Numbered from the stretch's first letter, positions 1 to 11,500 are shown. The stretch is DNA of 64,000 nt from Megamerina dolium (GCA_963854835.1 OY978525.1:100581388-100645387); one strand, 5' to 3'. Translations and numbers: made by a program. The notes: generated from the sequence alone by a model not told the origin.

Positions 1-1091
1 TTAAATTGAAACTGCTGTAACTTCTACAATCTTCTGTCTAGAATAACCATAATTGACACCTAGATTAACACGGTAGTCAGAAATAATATGGCAGAAAATC
101 AATGTGCCACGCCCACTCCTTTTAGGGTCTCCCATACAAAGTTGCGGAAATTAAAAAAAATTTTACCGGTTATAACTTGCAAACTATTCAGCGTAGAATA
201 ACGAGATTTAAGGTATGGATTAGTATTGTAAGAGCAACTAGGCTCACAGAAAATGGGCGCACCACGCCCAGTGTTTATTGTAGCCCCCATACAAATTTTA
301 AATTGAAACAGCTGTAACTTCGGCAATCTTCTCTCCAGAATAACCATAATTGACACTTAAATTAATATCGTAGTCGGCAAAAATCTGGCAGAAAATCAGT
401 GTGCCACGCCCACTCCTTCATGGGTCTCCCATACAAAGTCGAGTGAATTAAACTAAAATTTTAAGCTCCATAGCTTACAAACCATTTAGCCTAGGACAAC
501 GAGACTTAGGGTATGGATTAGTATTGTACGAGCAACTAGGCTCACAGAAAATGGGCGCACCACGCCCAGTGTTTATCGTAGCCCCCATACAAATTTTAAA
601 TTAAAACAGCTGTAACTTAGGCAATCTTATGTCTACAATAACCATAATTGACACTTAAATTAATATCGTAGTCGGAAATAATCTGGCGAAAAATCAGCGT
701 ACCACGCCCACTTCTTATTGGGGCTCCCATACAAAGTTGAGGAAATTAAACAAAAATGTTAACCACCATAACTTAGAAACTATTCAACGTAGGACACCAA
801 ATTTAAGGTGTGGATTAACATTGAAAAATTAATTGGATTTACTAGAAAGTGGTAAGCCACGCCCACTTTTTATATAGCTCCCATACTAAGCCTCGGATTT
901 ATCTTAAAATCCTTTTACTTCGTCAAAGTCAACCATATTTCGGGTGTAAATTAGTAGTATATGCAAAAATTGTTTTTCGAAAAGTGGAAATAAAAGAAAA
1001 GTTGGATATTCGAGTAAACTTTTTATATATAAATCTACATATGCAGGGTATAGTTTGGTCGGCCCCAGCCGACTGTAAGGAGATTTTTTTT
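1..1091 (+). repeat. Family A periodic interspersed repeat, copy 1 (5' end outside window)
   Basis: Unclassified interspersed repeat; the left part lies beyond the window start. The box CCACGCCCAC or a near variant occurs at about 106, 261, 402, 560, 701 and 856, so spacing alternates near 155 and 141 bp. Each box sits next to a segment resembling GCTCCCATACAAAG. The copy closes with CAGGGTATA, a perfect hairpin (GTCGGC, loop CCCA, GCCGAC) at 1058-1073, then TGTAAGGAGA and a T-run. The same ending occurs in the copies at 45256-46613 (inverted) and 54090-55494. Short open frames inside, including one on the minus strand at 99-356 that recurs in copy 2, are explained by repeat similarity and have no recognisable domain. 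The class is unknown; a non-autonomous DNA element or Helitron-like element are possibilities. Confidence 0.75.
1058..1073 (+). other. Terminal hairpin of family A copy 1
   Basis: Perfect 6-bp stem GTCGGC/GCCGAC with a four-base CCCA loop, 8-10 bases before a run of T. The identical hairpin is at 45274-45289 (inverted) and 55459-55474, so it is a conserved end structure of the family. Confidence 0.8.
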
Positions 1092-1703
1092 TATGCAACG
1101 TCCGCAATTTATTCGTTTATTTATTTATTTCCGGAAACGTGCCACTGGGATTTTTTATGCATGCCTATATCAAAAAGTCGACTAACCTAAAGCTAACCAT
1201 AACATTTTATTTACCACCCATCTCATCCATCAGCAACACCACCATAGGATATTGCCGTCATGATTCTCTAATATTACCCTGCACATGCCACTTTTAGACT
1301 TTAAAAGTTGATTAAGTTAGGCTGCTTACTCGTTCGTAGCTTCTCATTCATGTCGCTTTATCAAAAATTGTTATTGTTCTTGTCGCTGTATTGTATACGC
1401 GCGTGTGTGTGTGTGTGTGTGTGTGTATCTTGCTATTTTCAAACAATTCCTTCGGGTTCTTAATACACATCTAACCATCAAAATTTTTCAAACCTCTCCG
1501 ACGTATTGTTATATTTACTATGCATATCTAAGCATATCTATCTTACATTTACAAACGAGTTTCTCTTCTTCTTTTTTCGGTAACAACTTTTATGTTTTAC
1601 ATGGTGCGGCGAATTTACATTAAGTACGTCTCAAGGGGTATATATATGGTGAGTGAGGTGCTTACCATAGTGTGGCACATTACAATGCCACCATCACCAT
1701 CAC

Positions 1704-1738
<35 letters not shown>

Positions 1739-2103
1739 GCCAATGTATGAGAGTACAATCTAAAAAACATCATAGTTCAAATGGTCTGATAATGAAAATA
1801 AATATTTTGTTTCGTGGTCGTCACCATCGTCAGCGTCGTCGTCGTCTTCATCATCATCGTCATTGTTCAACATTCTCAAGTGGGTGTGAATTTAGGCGTT
1901 GCTGCTCTGCAATAACAACAAATACTTGAGATTTAGGAATTTTTCTTTCTTTTTTTTACTTTTTTATTCAAGCTGAGTTCTGTGAAACATTAAAAAAGAG
2001 CAAATACAACAACAACAACAACAACAACAACAACAGTAAGTACCTAAACTAATATATTAACAAATATGCATAAATATTGTAATTTGTATCATAAATAAAA
2101 TGA
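1092..2103. other. Gene-free AT-rich stretch with microsatellites
   Basis: Between family A and a LINE fragment I see only simple repeats and AT-rich sequence. There is a GT tract at 1403-1427, a CAT/ATC tract at 1689-1738, CGT/CAT-rich sequence at about 1815-1865 and an AAC tract at about 2006-2036. An open frame over the CAT tract (1672-1929) is low complexity (Ile and His/Arg runs) and is not called as a gene. Confidence 0.6.
1689..1738. repeat. CAT/ATC trinucleotide microsatellite
   Basis: About sixteen near-perfect CAT/CAC units in a row, followed by a second, interrupted CGT/CAT-rich block near 1815-1865. Confidence 0.9.
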
Positions 2104-3317
2104 TGGTGGCCTACTTTTTAACAGCTCGTCGTCCTCCAGCGGGTTCCAAATATAACACCTTATTAACTGGAGCGTGTTCTTCCATTTGCTCGACATGACC
2201 TAGCCAGCGCAGCCGCTGGATTTTGATGCGCTTTACTATGTCAATATCGGCATACAGCTCGTACAGCGCATGGTTGTACCTTATTCGGTACTCGCCACCA
2301 ACGCAAATAGGTCCAAAGATCTTGCGTAGGACTTTTCTCTCGAAAACTCCAAGCATTCGCTCATCCGAGGTGTAAATTGTACAGGATTCACCGCCATATG
2401 TTAGGACAGGCATGATGAGAGACTTGTAGAGTGTAGTTTTCGTTCTTCGAGAGAGGGCTCGACTTCTCAATTGCTTACTCAGCCCAAAGTAACAACTGTT
2501 AGCAAGAGTTATCCTACGCATGATCTCCAAGCTGACGTCATTACTGCTGTTAATGCTCTTTGTTTGTTGACACTAGATACTTCGTCTTGCCCTCGTTCAC
2601 CGTGAGACCCATCCGACGCGACTCTCTTTCCAACTCTGAGAATGCTGCACTGACTGCTCGCGTGTTCATGCCGATTATGTCAATATCGTCGGCATACGCT
2701 AACAGCATGACACTTTTGTTGAAGATAGTGTCATTATGTCGTAGATCAGCAGCTCGTATTATTTTCTCCATAATAAGATTGAAGAAGTCGCACGATAACG
2801 AATCACCTTGTCTGAAACCCCGTTCGGTATTAAACGGTGAGGAGAGGTCCTTCCCCATTTTCACTACACAACGGGAGTTATGCAGTGTCATTCTACAAAG
2901 TCCAATGAGCTTTGCAGGAATACCGAACTCAGACATTGTTGCGTAGAGGTAATCCCTTACCTGACTGTCGAAAGCGGCTTTATAATCAACAAATAGGTGG
3001 TGTGTGTCGATCTGTTTTTCTTGGGTCTTCTCCAGGATTTGGCGCAGTGTGAAAATCTGGTCGATGGTGGATTTACCAGGTCTGAAGCCACACTGATAAG
3101 ATCCAATCAAGTTGTGGAGCATGGGCTTCAATCTTTCACACAATACGCTTGATAGGACCTTGTATGCGATACTCAGGAGACTTATTCCACGGTAGTTGGC
3201 GCAAATTGTGGGGTCTCCTTTTTTATGTACAGGACAGAGAACACTGAGCCTCCAATCATCAAGCTTACTTTCATCCAACCATATTCTGCTTATGTGCTGG
3301 TGCATGCAGGCGAACAA
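2104..3317 (-). pseudogene. RTE-like LINE reverse transcriptase fragment, frame broken
   Basis: 5'-truncated non-LTR retrotransposon on the minus strand. The upstream part (3317-2550) carries the fingers and palm of a reverse transcriptase: PVHKKGDPTICANYRGISLL, CGFRPGKSTIDQ, a motif A FVDYKAAFD, motif B GFRQGDSLS, motif C LAYADDIDIIG and motif D GLTVNEGKTKYL. The downstream part (2530-2111) carries the C-terminal region ending in a segment like RLRWLGHVEQMEEH and PAGGRR. The two parts are in different frames, because about 70 bases present in the related copy at 38735-40475 are missing just after VSTNKE. The endonuclease and the 3' tail are absent, so the copy is dead. RTE-clade assignment rests on motif resemblance and is probable, not proven. 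Confidence 0.85.
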
Positions 3318-3329
3318 TACATTAAGTTT

Positions 3330-4960
3330 TGGAATTATTAGAAATGGAAATATTTATTAATGCCCCGATTCTATAGAGGATTTGGATTTTAACAGTGTCC
3401 GTCTATCTGCAAATGATTAGCAATTTTTCCGACCGAATAAAAACATTTATCAAAAAAAAGTGTTCCCTTCAAAAAAAAATTTCAAAACTGCTTCCCATCA
3501 AAATAAATGAAATATATGTAAGAACAACTGTCAAAGTGAGTTAAAACCCCTAGTATCGACGAATTATTTATGATTATTATTATTATTCCTTTATATTATA
3601 AATGAGCTAGCCCCTATCATTTAGCAACAGATGATTGTAAACATATTTTATAAAATATTTCAATAAATAACCATGCTACTACTTTGCATACTCGCACTGT
3701 TTAATTTAACACCTCATTGGACAAATAAATCGTTATCATTTATTGCTGGTTAGGAAAATCGGAAAACGCTTCATTTCTTATTGTTCTTCGATGCACAATC
3801 ATAATCTGCTTGTAATACTACTATACATACGTATATACAAAAATGATCACAACATTGTATTAAAATGCGATATTAAATTCCCTTTTTCCCATAACTGACA
3901 TGGATACATGTTATCCTTTTACAATTTCCTTCTTCAAGAGTTTCTAAAGGGTTGGCATGTTATACATACTCGTATACACAACATAGTACATAGTTCATAT
4001 TTGTATGGAGTAGGTGTGCGAAACGTTTGATTTGAAATTTAATACAATCTTATATATATATGTATATTCAATAAAGCAATAAATATTTATGTAGATACAA
4101 GGTACACTATATAGACACACGAACACACTCACCTACTCCAAGTGTTCAAGTAAACAAAGCTAAAGTGCTAACCACTTTTGCGATGTGATTTCTAGACAGT
4201 ATCAAGTTACATATTGCCATCGTGTTAGTAATGCGTTCAAAGAGCATAAAATCGATTCATCTTCTTACTGCAATAATTGCAATTATCCGCATGTACTTAT
4301 TTATTTACTCAGAATAAAACTCACGACTTGTGGTTATACATAGTATTTCTGTACATTTGTAGGTATGATACTTAGCTACGTATATACATCTACCATATGT
4401 AGATCAAGTATTTATATAAACATTTTCATCAAATACATACAAGTATATGTGTACAAATACTTAACATTATTGCTTAATGAATGCAAAGGTTTACATACTC
4501 ATGTACGATGTACGAGTACATACCTACACATATAAGAAGGCTAGAATCAAGATATTCTCACATATTTGAACTTCTACAAGAAGGCATTTACCTTAAAGCA
4601 TCAAGATACTTAACAAAATGATAGTTTGAGGTGTACTCATTGGCAGTGGAGTATCGCAATTAGAAATATGCTTAATATTCAGTTTGCAAAATAAAAGTTT
4701 CCAAGTTACAAAATTCAAACGAGCGGTTTTTTTGACAATATCTATCCGTTTAGTTTTGCTTGTTTAGTCTGTCTTTCATTCGAAGTGGTTGCAATTAATG
4801 TCTGCATATTTTGTTCATGGCTTTTGAAATTTGAAAATATAAATATACATCTTGGAAATCATCTTATGGATGGTCCCTCTAATTTTGTCTCTATTTCGAT
4901 TGTATTAATCCATTTCGTCATATAAAGGCCTTATTATGGTCTAAGAACAGCACCAGTATT
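3330..4960. other. Gene-free AT-rich stretch
   Basis: About 1.6 kb without a recognisable coding trace or mobile element. It is AT-rich, with many short alternating motifs of the TATATGTA and TACTCGTA type that recur across the window. No further structure seen. Confidence 0.5.
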
Positions 4961-4967
4961 ATTATTA

Positions 4968-6065
4968 TTATTTGCAATCGTGCCGGCTGGGGGCGTAAAG
5001 TGCCGATACAAATAAATTCCATTGTAGTCGATTTGTAACTGGTGAGCGAGTCGTCAGATGTCGTGAATTCGTCATACAGGCTTCATCTCCACGTTCCCAT
5101 CGGCGATAGCCTTGCGGATTCCAGTCTAGGGACATTCGGCTTATGTCAGTCGCAGGTTTACGGATTGTATGGCCTATCCATTTCCACTTTCGTTCGCGTA
5201 TTTCAATCTCAATCGGCCGTTGGTCCGCTTCGAGTAAGGAGCACGTCATTTGAAATCCAATTATCTGGCCACCATATGTGCAATTTAGCTCTTAAACAAC
5301 GGTTTATAAAACATTGGAGATTTTTTGTAGTTGATACCGCTACGGACCACATTTCGCAGCCATATAGCAGTAGTAGACTTCACATTCGAATTGAAAATCC
5401 TTAGTTTTGTCCTGGTGGTTAGCTGCTTAGACTGCCATATGCTTTTAAGCATGGCAAAGAATGATCTGGCTTTCGTAATTCTATACTCAATGTTGGTATT
5501 AGCGCCCTCATCAGGGGTAATTTGGCTACCTATTGTAGACAAAGTTGTTTACACTTTCAATGGGTTATCCGTACACTGTGAATACGCCAGATCGAGGGCC
5601 ATAGACATCGTCTTTCCAATGTTAATACGCAGCCACTTGCATTGCATGTGTCCCCGTTGTTGTGAAAGTAAAGCAATGCCATCAGCATAATCGAGATTAT
5701 CTAGATGTTCCATACTGATTGGGTTCCAGAGTCTGCCTCTGCTAGGCTGAGCGTCAAGGGATTTGCTTAGCACATCGTCGATTACGATTAGAAACAAGGA
5801 ACCTTCAATCTGGAACTCCTTTACGATGGAGCGCGCTCCATATACTATGACGCTGCAACCAGTCAAAAGCCTTCTCAATAATCAACAAAGACAAAGTATA
5901 GAGTTTCCTGCATTTCAACAATCTGTTCAGGAATGATCCGAGGGGTGGCAATTTGATCTACACACTATTTTCTCGGTCTAAATCCAGCTTGTTGTCTGCG
6001 TAAAGTGCCATAAATTTTTTCACTGATTTCGTTAAGAATGACTTTGCAGAGGACTTTGAGCACCA
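4968..6065 (-). pseudogene. Decayed LINE reverse transcriptase, second type
   Basis: A non-LTR reverse transcriptase relic read on the minus strand across several frames. From its upstream end, near 6065, there are pieces resembling KVLCKVILNEISEKIYG, QQAGFRPRK and FVDY. Then comes a palm segment LDYADGIALLS at about 5700-5665, where the second Asp of the usual YADD motif is Gly. A segment like NIEYRITKARSFFAMLKSIW follows (5490-5430), and finally the C-terminal motif [18 protein letters not shown] (5200-5145). Stops and frame changes separate the pieces, so it is a pseudogene. It is a different family from the element at 2104-3317 (different thumb and C-terminal motifs). I cannot place its clade firmly. 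Confidence 0.75.
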
Positions 6066-6359
6066 GCATAGTTTACCATAAAGATTTGCAATGAAAAAAT
6101 TTCGGAAAGAGTTCTATAACGTATATTTATAGAGGCAAAATTGTTGATTCAGTATATAAAATTGTTTTTAGAATATTGTTTAATTATTATCATAGTATAT
6201 TTGAAGTTCAAGAAAAATTTTAGACAATTGCATCATCTTTACGTCATTGTACAAATTACTCACATTATACTCTTGTTAATTAATAGTACACTTGATAAGT
6301 AAATGACAATTGCATTGTCTCACAAGAGAGCTCATAGCTTCGTTGTATATGCACATTTA
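6066..6359. other. Gene-free AT-rich stretch
   Basis: No coding trace or repeat recognised between the LINE relic and the mariner derivative. Confidence 0.4.
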
Positions 6360-6857
6360 GTTGGTAGAAAGTTCGTTCGATTTTTTTCAAACAAATCTCA
6401 GCAAGCGCAAACTTTATTCAATAAGATATTTTGAAAACTGACAATAACAATTTTTCGACTCTCAATATCAATATTCCATAGAGTTAATAGTGATTTTATG
6501 TCGTCTTTTGTTTGGCACGATTTTACCTTTGATGAGTTTCGGAGCGGCAGAATTATGTTAGTGATAGTCGAAAGAATTCAGATGTGGTGAGTAAGGAGAG
6601 TGAGGCAAGACGTCCCTGCCAAGTTTGATCAGCTCTTAACAAGTCTTAAAACAAGTTGAAGAGAATTCCCTTCTTATTTGACAGTTCTAGCCTATTCTCA
6701 TGGAATTCAACACTAACACCGTTAAGTTGTCGAGGATCAACTTCAAAATCAATTATTTCTTTCTGAATATTTTTCAGATTAAAATATTAGCTTTCAAGAT
6801 CGCATACTCTCATTTCAATAGAGACAAGCAACGAACGAACTTTTTCATCCAACCCAA
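6360..6857 (-). mobile_element. mariner deletion derivative with conserved TIRs
   Basis: About 0.5 kb bounded by inverted repeats. The left end has TTGGTAGAAAGTTCGTTCG and the right end, read inwards, has TTGGATGAAAAAGTTCGTTCG-type sequence, with TA next to or one base from each end. On the minus strand at 6614-6561 it encodes a segment DVLPHSPYSPHLNSFDYH. This is recognisably the mariner motif around the third catalytic Asp (family form PYSPDLAPSDYHLF), with the upstream Asp changed to His. The rest of the transposase is deleted or scrambled, so the copy is non-autonomous. Intact ends suggest it may once have been mobilised in trans; that is inference. Confidence 0.65.
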
Positions 6858-7817
6858 TACTAGTGTATACAGTATTTAGTACTATATGTTGATATAATAT
6901 TATTTCAGTATTGCCAATAGCGATTCAGTTTAGTTGTTAATGTATAGTAATGGTAATTGTAAGAAAACAAGCCATCAGTTGGAAAATGGCAGCAGCAGCA
7001 GCCAGAAGTGTATATATGTGGATTGCTTGGTGACTTGGAAATGTTGAGAATTTAATTAAAATTACACATATTGTTAGGCTATAACTACTTGATTTAATAC
7101 AGACACCAATCTACACTCATCTATAGGTATTAGTGTAAATGTCGACGATGTTAATTTAATTTGAATTCTTGTAGGTATAGTATTTTAAAATATGCACCAC
7201 TCATTTCTTTGCTAGTTCATACCTATACATAACATAACCATATACTCGTATATATTGCACAATTCATTTTAACACTTGAAATTCAATTAAAAGAGAGTCG
7301 AATGGAAATGAACAAAAAAAAATGAGGTAAACGTGTGTAAGTGTGTATGACGCAATTGTCTGAGTTGCAATTTATTACGGAATCTTCTTCTCTGAAAAAT
7401 TAGTTGAACAATAAACATCAACACCAACACCCCACCCTAATGTTGTACATTACCTATGATGTTGTATGAAATTATAACGACACTATGAAATGAAAAGTTT
7501 TTCTTTCCGAAAGAAGGGAGACTTTTTTTTTTGATTTTTTAGGTTTTCTTTTTTTTTTTTTTGCTTTTTTTTTTAGCAGCAAAAAATTTTAGCAACTCAT
7601 ACGAAAGTTACGTATATATATGTATATATTTCTTATTTTATGTATAAATATATTCCATGCTATTTTATTTTATTATTTCCACATCGTTTAATTTCGCACT
7701 ACTCAGCAGCACGTCATATATATATAAGAAAGAACGATATTTTATTTTGTAGTATGTGTTTGCATGCGTACATGTATATGAGTAACATACGTTTGTATAT
7801 GTACGTACATATATGTA
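6858..7817. other. Gene-free AT-rich stretch
   Basis: About 1 kb with T-runs (near 7523-7575) and TA-rich sequence. Open frames at 7640-7873 and 7665-7865 are low-complexity Tyr/Ile-rich translations with no family resemblance. No gene supported. Confidence 0.5.
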
Positions 7818-9468
7818 CAGTGGCTCACAGCTTATTTCGTACAGTGTATATATTTTTATGTACATGGCTGTAACATCGAAACTAAAAAACTTATCGATAA
7901 GTTTTGAATGTAGATGTCTGTGTATGTGTTTAGTAAACCTAATAAGAAAACGGGGAACCCCAAAAATTTTTCTTTTTGTTATGCAAGAGAGAAAAACTAT
8001 TGATCAGCTGATTTTCAGCTCACATCTTATTTCGTACACAAACTTCAATGTAAGTAAGTTTCATTCTGCCGCGCAGTTAAAAAGTTTTTTTGAATTGTAT
8101 GAGTTTTTGGACCTTTTTAACTATTATAACAATTTTTATTATTATTATTTTAAATAGTTAAAGTGCTGTAAATTAAACATTTAGCTTTATGGGTCATCGT
8201 ACAACGATGGAACAGCGTAAACTGGTAATTAACCATTTTAGGAAAGGTCAGAGTGTGCAAAAAATTGCTGAAATGACAAATTTAAGTGCCTCAACTGTCC
8301 AATACATCATTCAACGCTTCGTTCGCGAAAATCGGTTGGAGAACAAGGGCAGAGAAGCACCTAATAAGATTTTCAACGCATCAGACGAGCGTTATATTGT
8401 ACGAAAAATTAAGAAAAATCCAAAGTTATCCGCTCCGAAGTTGGCTGCAGAGGTTCAGCGTGAAATAGGAAAATCATCCAGTGCTGAAACTGTCCGACGT
8501 GTGCTGCGCAATCATGACTTGAACGGTCGAGTAGCCCGAAAGAAACCATTCATTTCGAAAATGAATATACAACGCCGACTTGACTTCGCCAAAGAGCATA
8601 TTATTAATACTCCTGCGTTCTGGAATACCGTTATTTTCGCGGATGAGTCTAAGTTTAATATTTTTGGCTCGGACGGAATGTCATATGTTTGGCGTAAAGC
8701 TAATACCGAGCTAAACAAGGAGAACCTTAAGCCCACAGTGAAGCATGGTGGCGGTAGCGTGATGGTTTGGGCCTGTATGTCAGCAGCCGGAGTAGGTGAA
8801 TTGGTTTTTATTGAGGGAACAATGGACAAAATGAAGTACCTCGAGATTCTGAAAAACAATTTACTTCAAAGTGCAGACAAACTGGGTTTGCGGGAAGAAT
8901 TTCGGTATTACCAAGATAATGACCCAAAACATAAATCTGGGATTGTGCAATCTTGGCTTATTTGAACTGCTCACACTTGATGTCTCCACCACCACAGTCA
9001 CCTGACATGAATGTGATTGAAAATCTTTAGTCTATTTTGGACAATAAAATAAGAACACACAAGATTTCTAATAAGCAAGACCTAAAGAAGGTACTGATGG
9101 AGGAATGGAAAAAAATCACACCAGACATCACTCAAAAATTGGTGGATTCAATGCCAAGTAGACTCCAGGCTGTCATTAACGCTAAGGGATGTCATACTAA
9201 ATATTAAAATCAACTTACTTTGTTTTTAGTTTGAACTTAAAGAGACTGTACGAAATAAGCTGTGACATGAATTTTCCTATTTTTTTCTTATTTTATTTTT
9301 TTATAGTGTCAAACACTAAAATTTTGAAAAAGTAAATTTTGGAAAATAAAAAACAAACCTTCCTTTCAAAAATGGCATTTATATTTTGTTCAAATTTTTG
9401 CTATATTAGGAATTACGACTGCAGCAATTTTTAAACTGTCACTGTACGAAATAAGCTGGGAGCCACTG
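7818..9468 (+). mobile_element. Tc1-like transposon with IR/DR ends
   Basis: Element of about 1.65 kb inserted at TA (7816-7817 and 9469-9470). Outer ends read CAGTGGCTCACAGCTTATTT and, inverted, CAGTGGCTCCCAGCTTATTT. Each end has a second internal copy of the CTTATTTCGTACA-type site, at about 8021-8039 on the left and 9244-9269 on the right. This is the inverted repeat/direct repeat arrangement known for some Tc1-like elements, where inner and outer sites bind transposase. A 20-bp perfect palindrome lies at 7886-7905. The transposase inside is frameshifted, so this copy is not autonomous, but its ends look usable in trans. Confidence 0.92.
8189..9207 (+). pseudogene. Tc1-like DD34E transposase, frameshifted
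   Basis: Cut-and-paste DNA transposase of the Tc1 branch. It opens with a paired helix-turn-helix DNA-binding region (residues 8-50, including KGQSVQKIAEMTNLSASTVQ) and continues to a DDE catalytic domain. First Asp lies in IFADESKFNIF, second in YYQDNDPKHKS, and the Glu in SPDMNVIENL. I count 34 residues between the second Asp and the Glu when one missing base is allowed for, as expected for DD34E. The open frame runs 8189-8965. It ends at a TGA created by loss of a single base near 8963, and the continuing frame has a TAG at 9028-9030 before the natural stop at 9205-9207. Two light lesions indicate a young but dead gene. The start at 8189 is followed at once by conserved sequence. Confidence 0.93.
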
Positions 9469-9470
9469 TA

Positions 9471-10907
9471 TGTAGATATGGTATAGTGTATATAATCATA
9501 AAATATTTATAATAGGAAATGAATTGCATCTCTGTAGTGTTAAAAACATTTTTCATCATCGTACTTGTGTAGGTAAACATATCGTCATGAATGGAATATT
9601 AAAATATTAAAGGTATTCAAATGGATGAAATTAAATTGAAATGTATATAATAATTTCATATAAGAATATTATTACACTGAAAATATATAAAGAGTATAAA
9701 TCAAGTTTAACTATTGTGGTATTTAATATTTATTCATGTAGGAACTAAAACTAAAAAAAAACTAAAATCATATAAATGCTTTTTGGATGTGATTACGAAT
9801 CAATATAGTCGCAATTAATAATATTTTTTCAAATTATTTTTGTAAAATTTATTACTGATAACAAAATTATAATATATTCTACAACAAATAATCAATTAAT
9901 TAATTGCTATTCCTGGGCAAATAGCAATTTGAAGGAAGTGCAGGAAGAATATCGGACCCATTCTCATTTAAGAGGCACTGGCATGGTGGGGTACTAATAA
10001 CACTATGTGTAAGTAAAAGCTTTCTTGGCCATATTAGAAGCAATATGAGAGACATCATAGGCATTGGTGGAGATGATAATGCATATCTTCTATCAATAGT
10101 GGTGTATATCAGAAGCAATTTGACTAAATGAATTCAACATGTTGCTCAACATCACTGAATTAGACAACATTTTTGGAAAATATGTCAAATAAGATGATTC
10201 TAAATTTAAAATTAATCATAATTTTGAATGTACCATAAATATGGAACAATAATTAAATGTTACTCATACGTAATGTGGCACAGTGATTCGCAAAGGATAA
10301 AAAAATTATGAGAAATATTAACAATAAAGTCATGAATGGTACTAAATTACATTAATAAAAAATTTTTAATTTAATCTTCATAATTGACAACATGCCTAAA
10401 AATTTCAGAAAAACATTTTGGAAGTACTGAAACGCGAATCTCTAAAAAAAGTGATATTACCCATAATAGGTGCATACATACTGTAGAGTTGAGATGGGGT
10501 TGCCGGTGGGTCGCTTATCAATGGCTTCTTGCCGCTGTGTTTGTTATTATTGTGGCTGGTGCTGTGGACAATATCATCTGCTACACACACACAGGATATT
10601 ATATTGTATGCAAATAATTCAACCAATTTGTTGTATAATTGAAAAACACTTATATCGTTAATTGTAGTTTAATGAAATCTTTCATTTATTCACAATTTTA
10701 AATCACTCGATATAGGAAATAATGTAAATATAAATAAGCGGAGAAATATAGGAAAATAATATTAACAAAATTCGCGCACTGTCTTTTTGGGATGTAAAAC
10801 GAGAATAATCATACAAAACGATAGAAAAAGAGTATAGGAAAATTAAGAAGAAGAGACAGAGAGAGAGAGAGGGAGAGCGGCAAATAGAAACGAAACGTGA
10901 TAAAGCG
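9471..10907. other. Gene-free AT-rich stretch
   Basis: No recognised element. The segment 9900-10120 is somewhat less AT-rich and holds a 72-residue minus-strand open frame with no recognisable domain. 10384-10660 likewise has short frames in several phases with no family resemblance. A GA-rich tract lies at about 10846-10880. Confidence 0.5.
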
Positions 10908-11144
10908 ACTGGGGTTGCCAACTCACTGAAAGTTATAATTTAAAATATAATTAAATAAATTAATAAATTGACAGTGCGCGACATCGGCATTCTGGCGTAG
11001 ACACATACAATAGAACTTATAGCTTTAATTATACTTAATGAAAAATAATCATGATAATCAAGTTAGATGTATATAAGCGTGGATGAAAATATTTGCCAAC
11101 ACATTCATTTATCGATCATTCGAGCTAAATTATAGTTATATATT

Positions 11145-11500
11145 GGTGCCGTGGCTCAGTGGTTAGTGTGTTGGCCTTCTAATCTGTAGGTCGTGGTTCA
11201 ATCCCCAGCTTATGCATAACAAATTTAATATCGAAAAGATTTTTCTTTCGAACGGTACCCGCCTGACGGGAAGCAATTGGCAATTCTTCCGACAGTAGCA
11301 ACTTGGCATGAAAAAGCTTCTAAAAGAACTCTGTGACAAAGCTCAGTAAAAGTGATGTCGCAAGTGTTCTGTCGTTCGGAATAAATAAGTAGGTCCCTTC
11401 TAATACTGTCCAAAATTTAACACGCACAACAGTAATTGAAGAGAAGCTCAACCAATGAGCCCTTCGGGGCTTTAAGTGTCACATATTTATTTTATTTTTT
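11145..11500 (+). mobile_element. tRNA-derived SINE, copy 1
   Basis: Short interspersed element with a tRNA-like head. The box A-like TGGCTCAGTGG is at 11152-11162 and box B-like GGTTCAATCCC at 11195-11205, spaced as in a tRNA gene. Between them CCTTCTAAT resembles an anticodon loop with TCT, suggesting a tRNA-Arg(UCU) ancestor (inference). A body of about 280 bp follows, containing GATTTTTCTTTCGAACGGT, TGTGACAAAGCTCAG, AAGTAGGTCCCTTCTAA and GAGAAGCTC, and the copy ends in a T/A-rich tail. Related copies are at 16071, 24235 and 44517. It would be transcribed by RNA polymerase III from the internal boxes and moved by a LINE. The 62-codon minus-strand frame through the body is coincidental. Confidence 0.85.

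Noticed and set aside
99..356. 85-residue minus-strand frame nearly identical over about 65 residues to one at 45756-46046 on the plus strand
   Set aside because: The similarity follows from both lying in family A copies. The nucleotides are as conserved as the translation, the frame runs through the periodic boxes, and there is no domain or start context.
1672..1929. Frame with Ile and His/Arg runs
   Set aside because: A read-through of CAT and CGT microsatellites.
11145..11220. Candidate tRNA-Arg gene at the SINE heads (also 16071 and 24235)
   Set aside because: Box A and box B are present, but no acceptor stem closes and each head is joined to the same long body, so these are SINEs and not tRNA genes.
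11225..11413. Minus-strand frame sharing a run like RRDLLI and CDITFTELCHR with one at 44410-44625
   Set aside because: Both are antisense readings of the SINE body; the tRNA-like head and tail fix the element's true orientation as plus.
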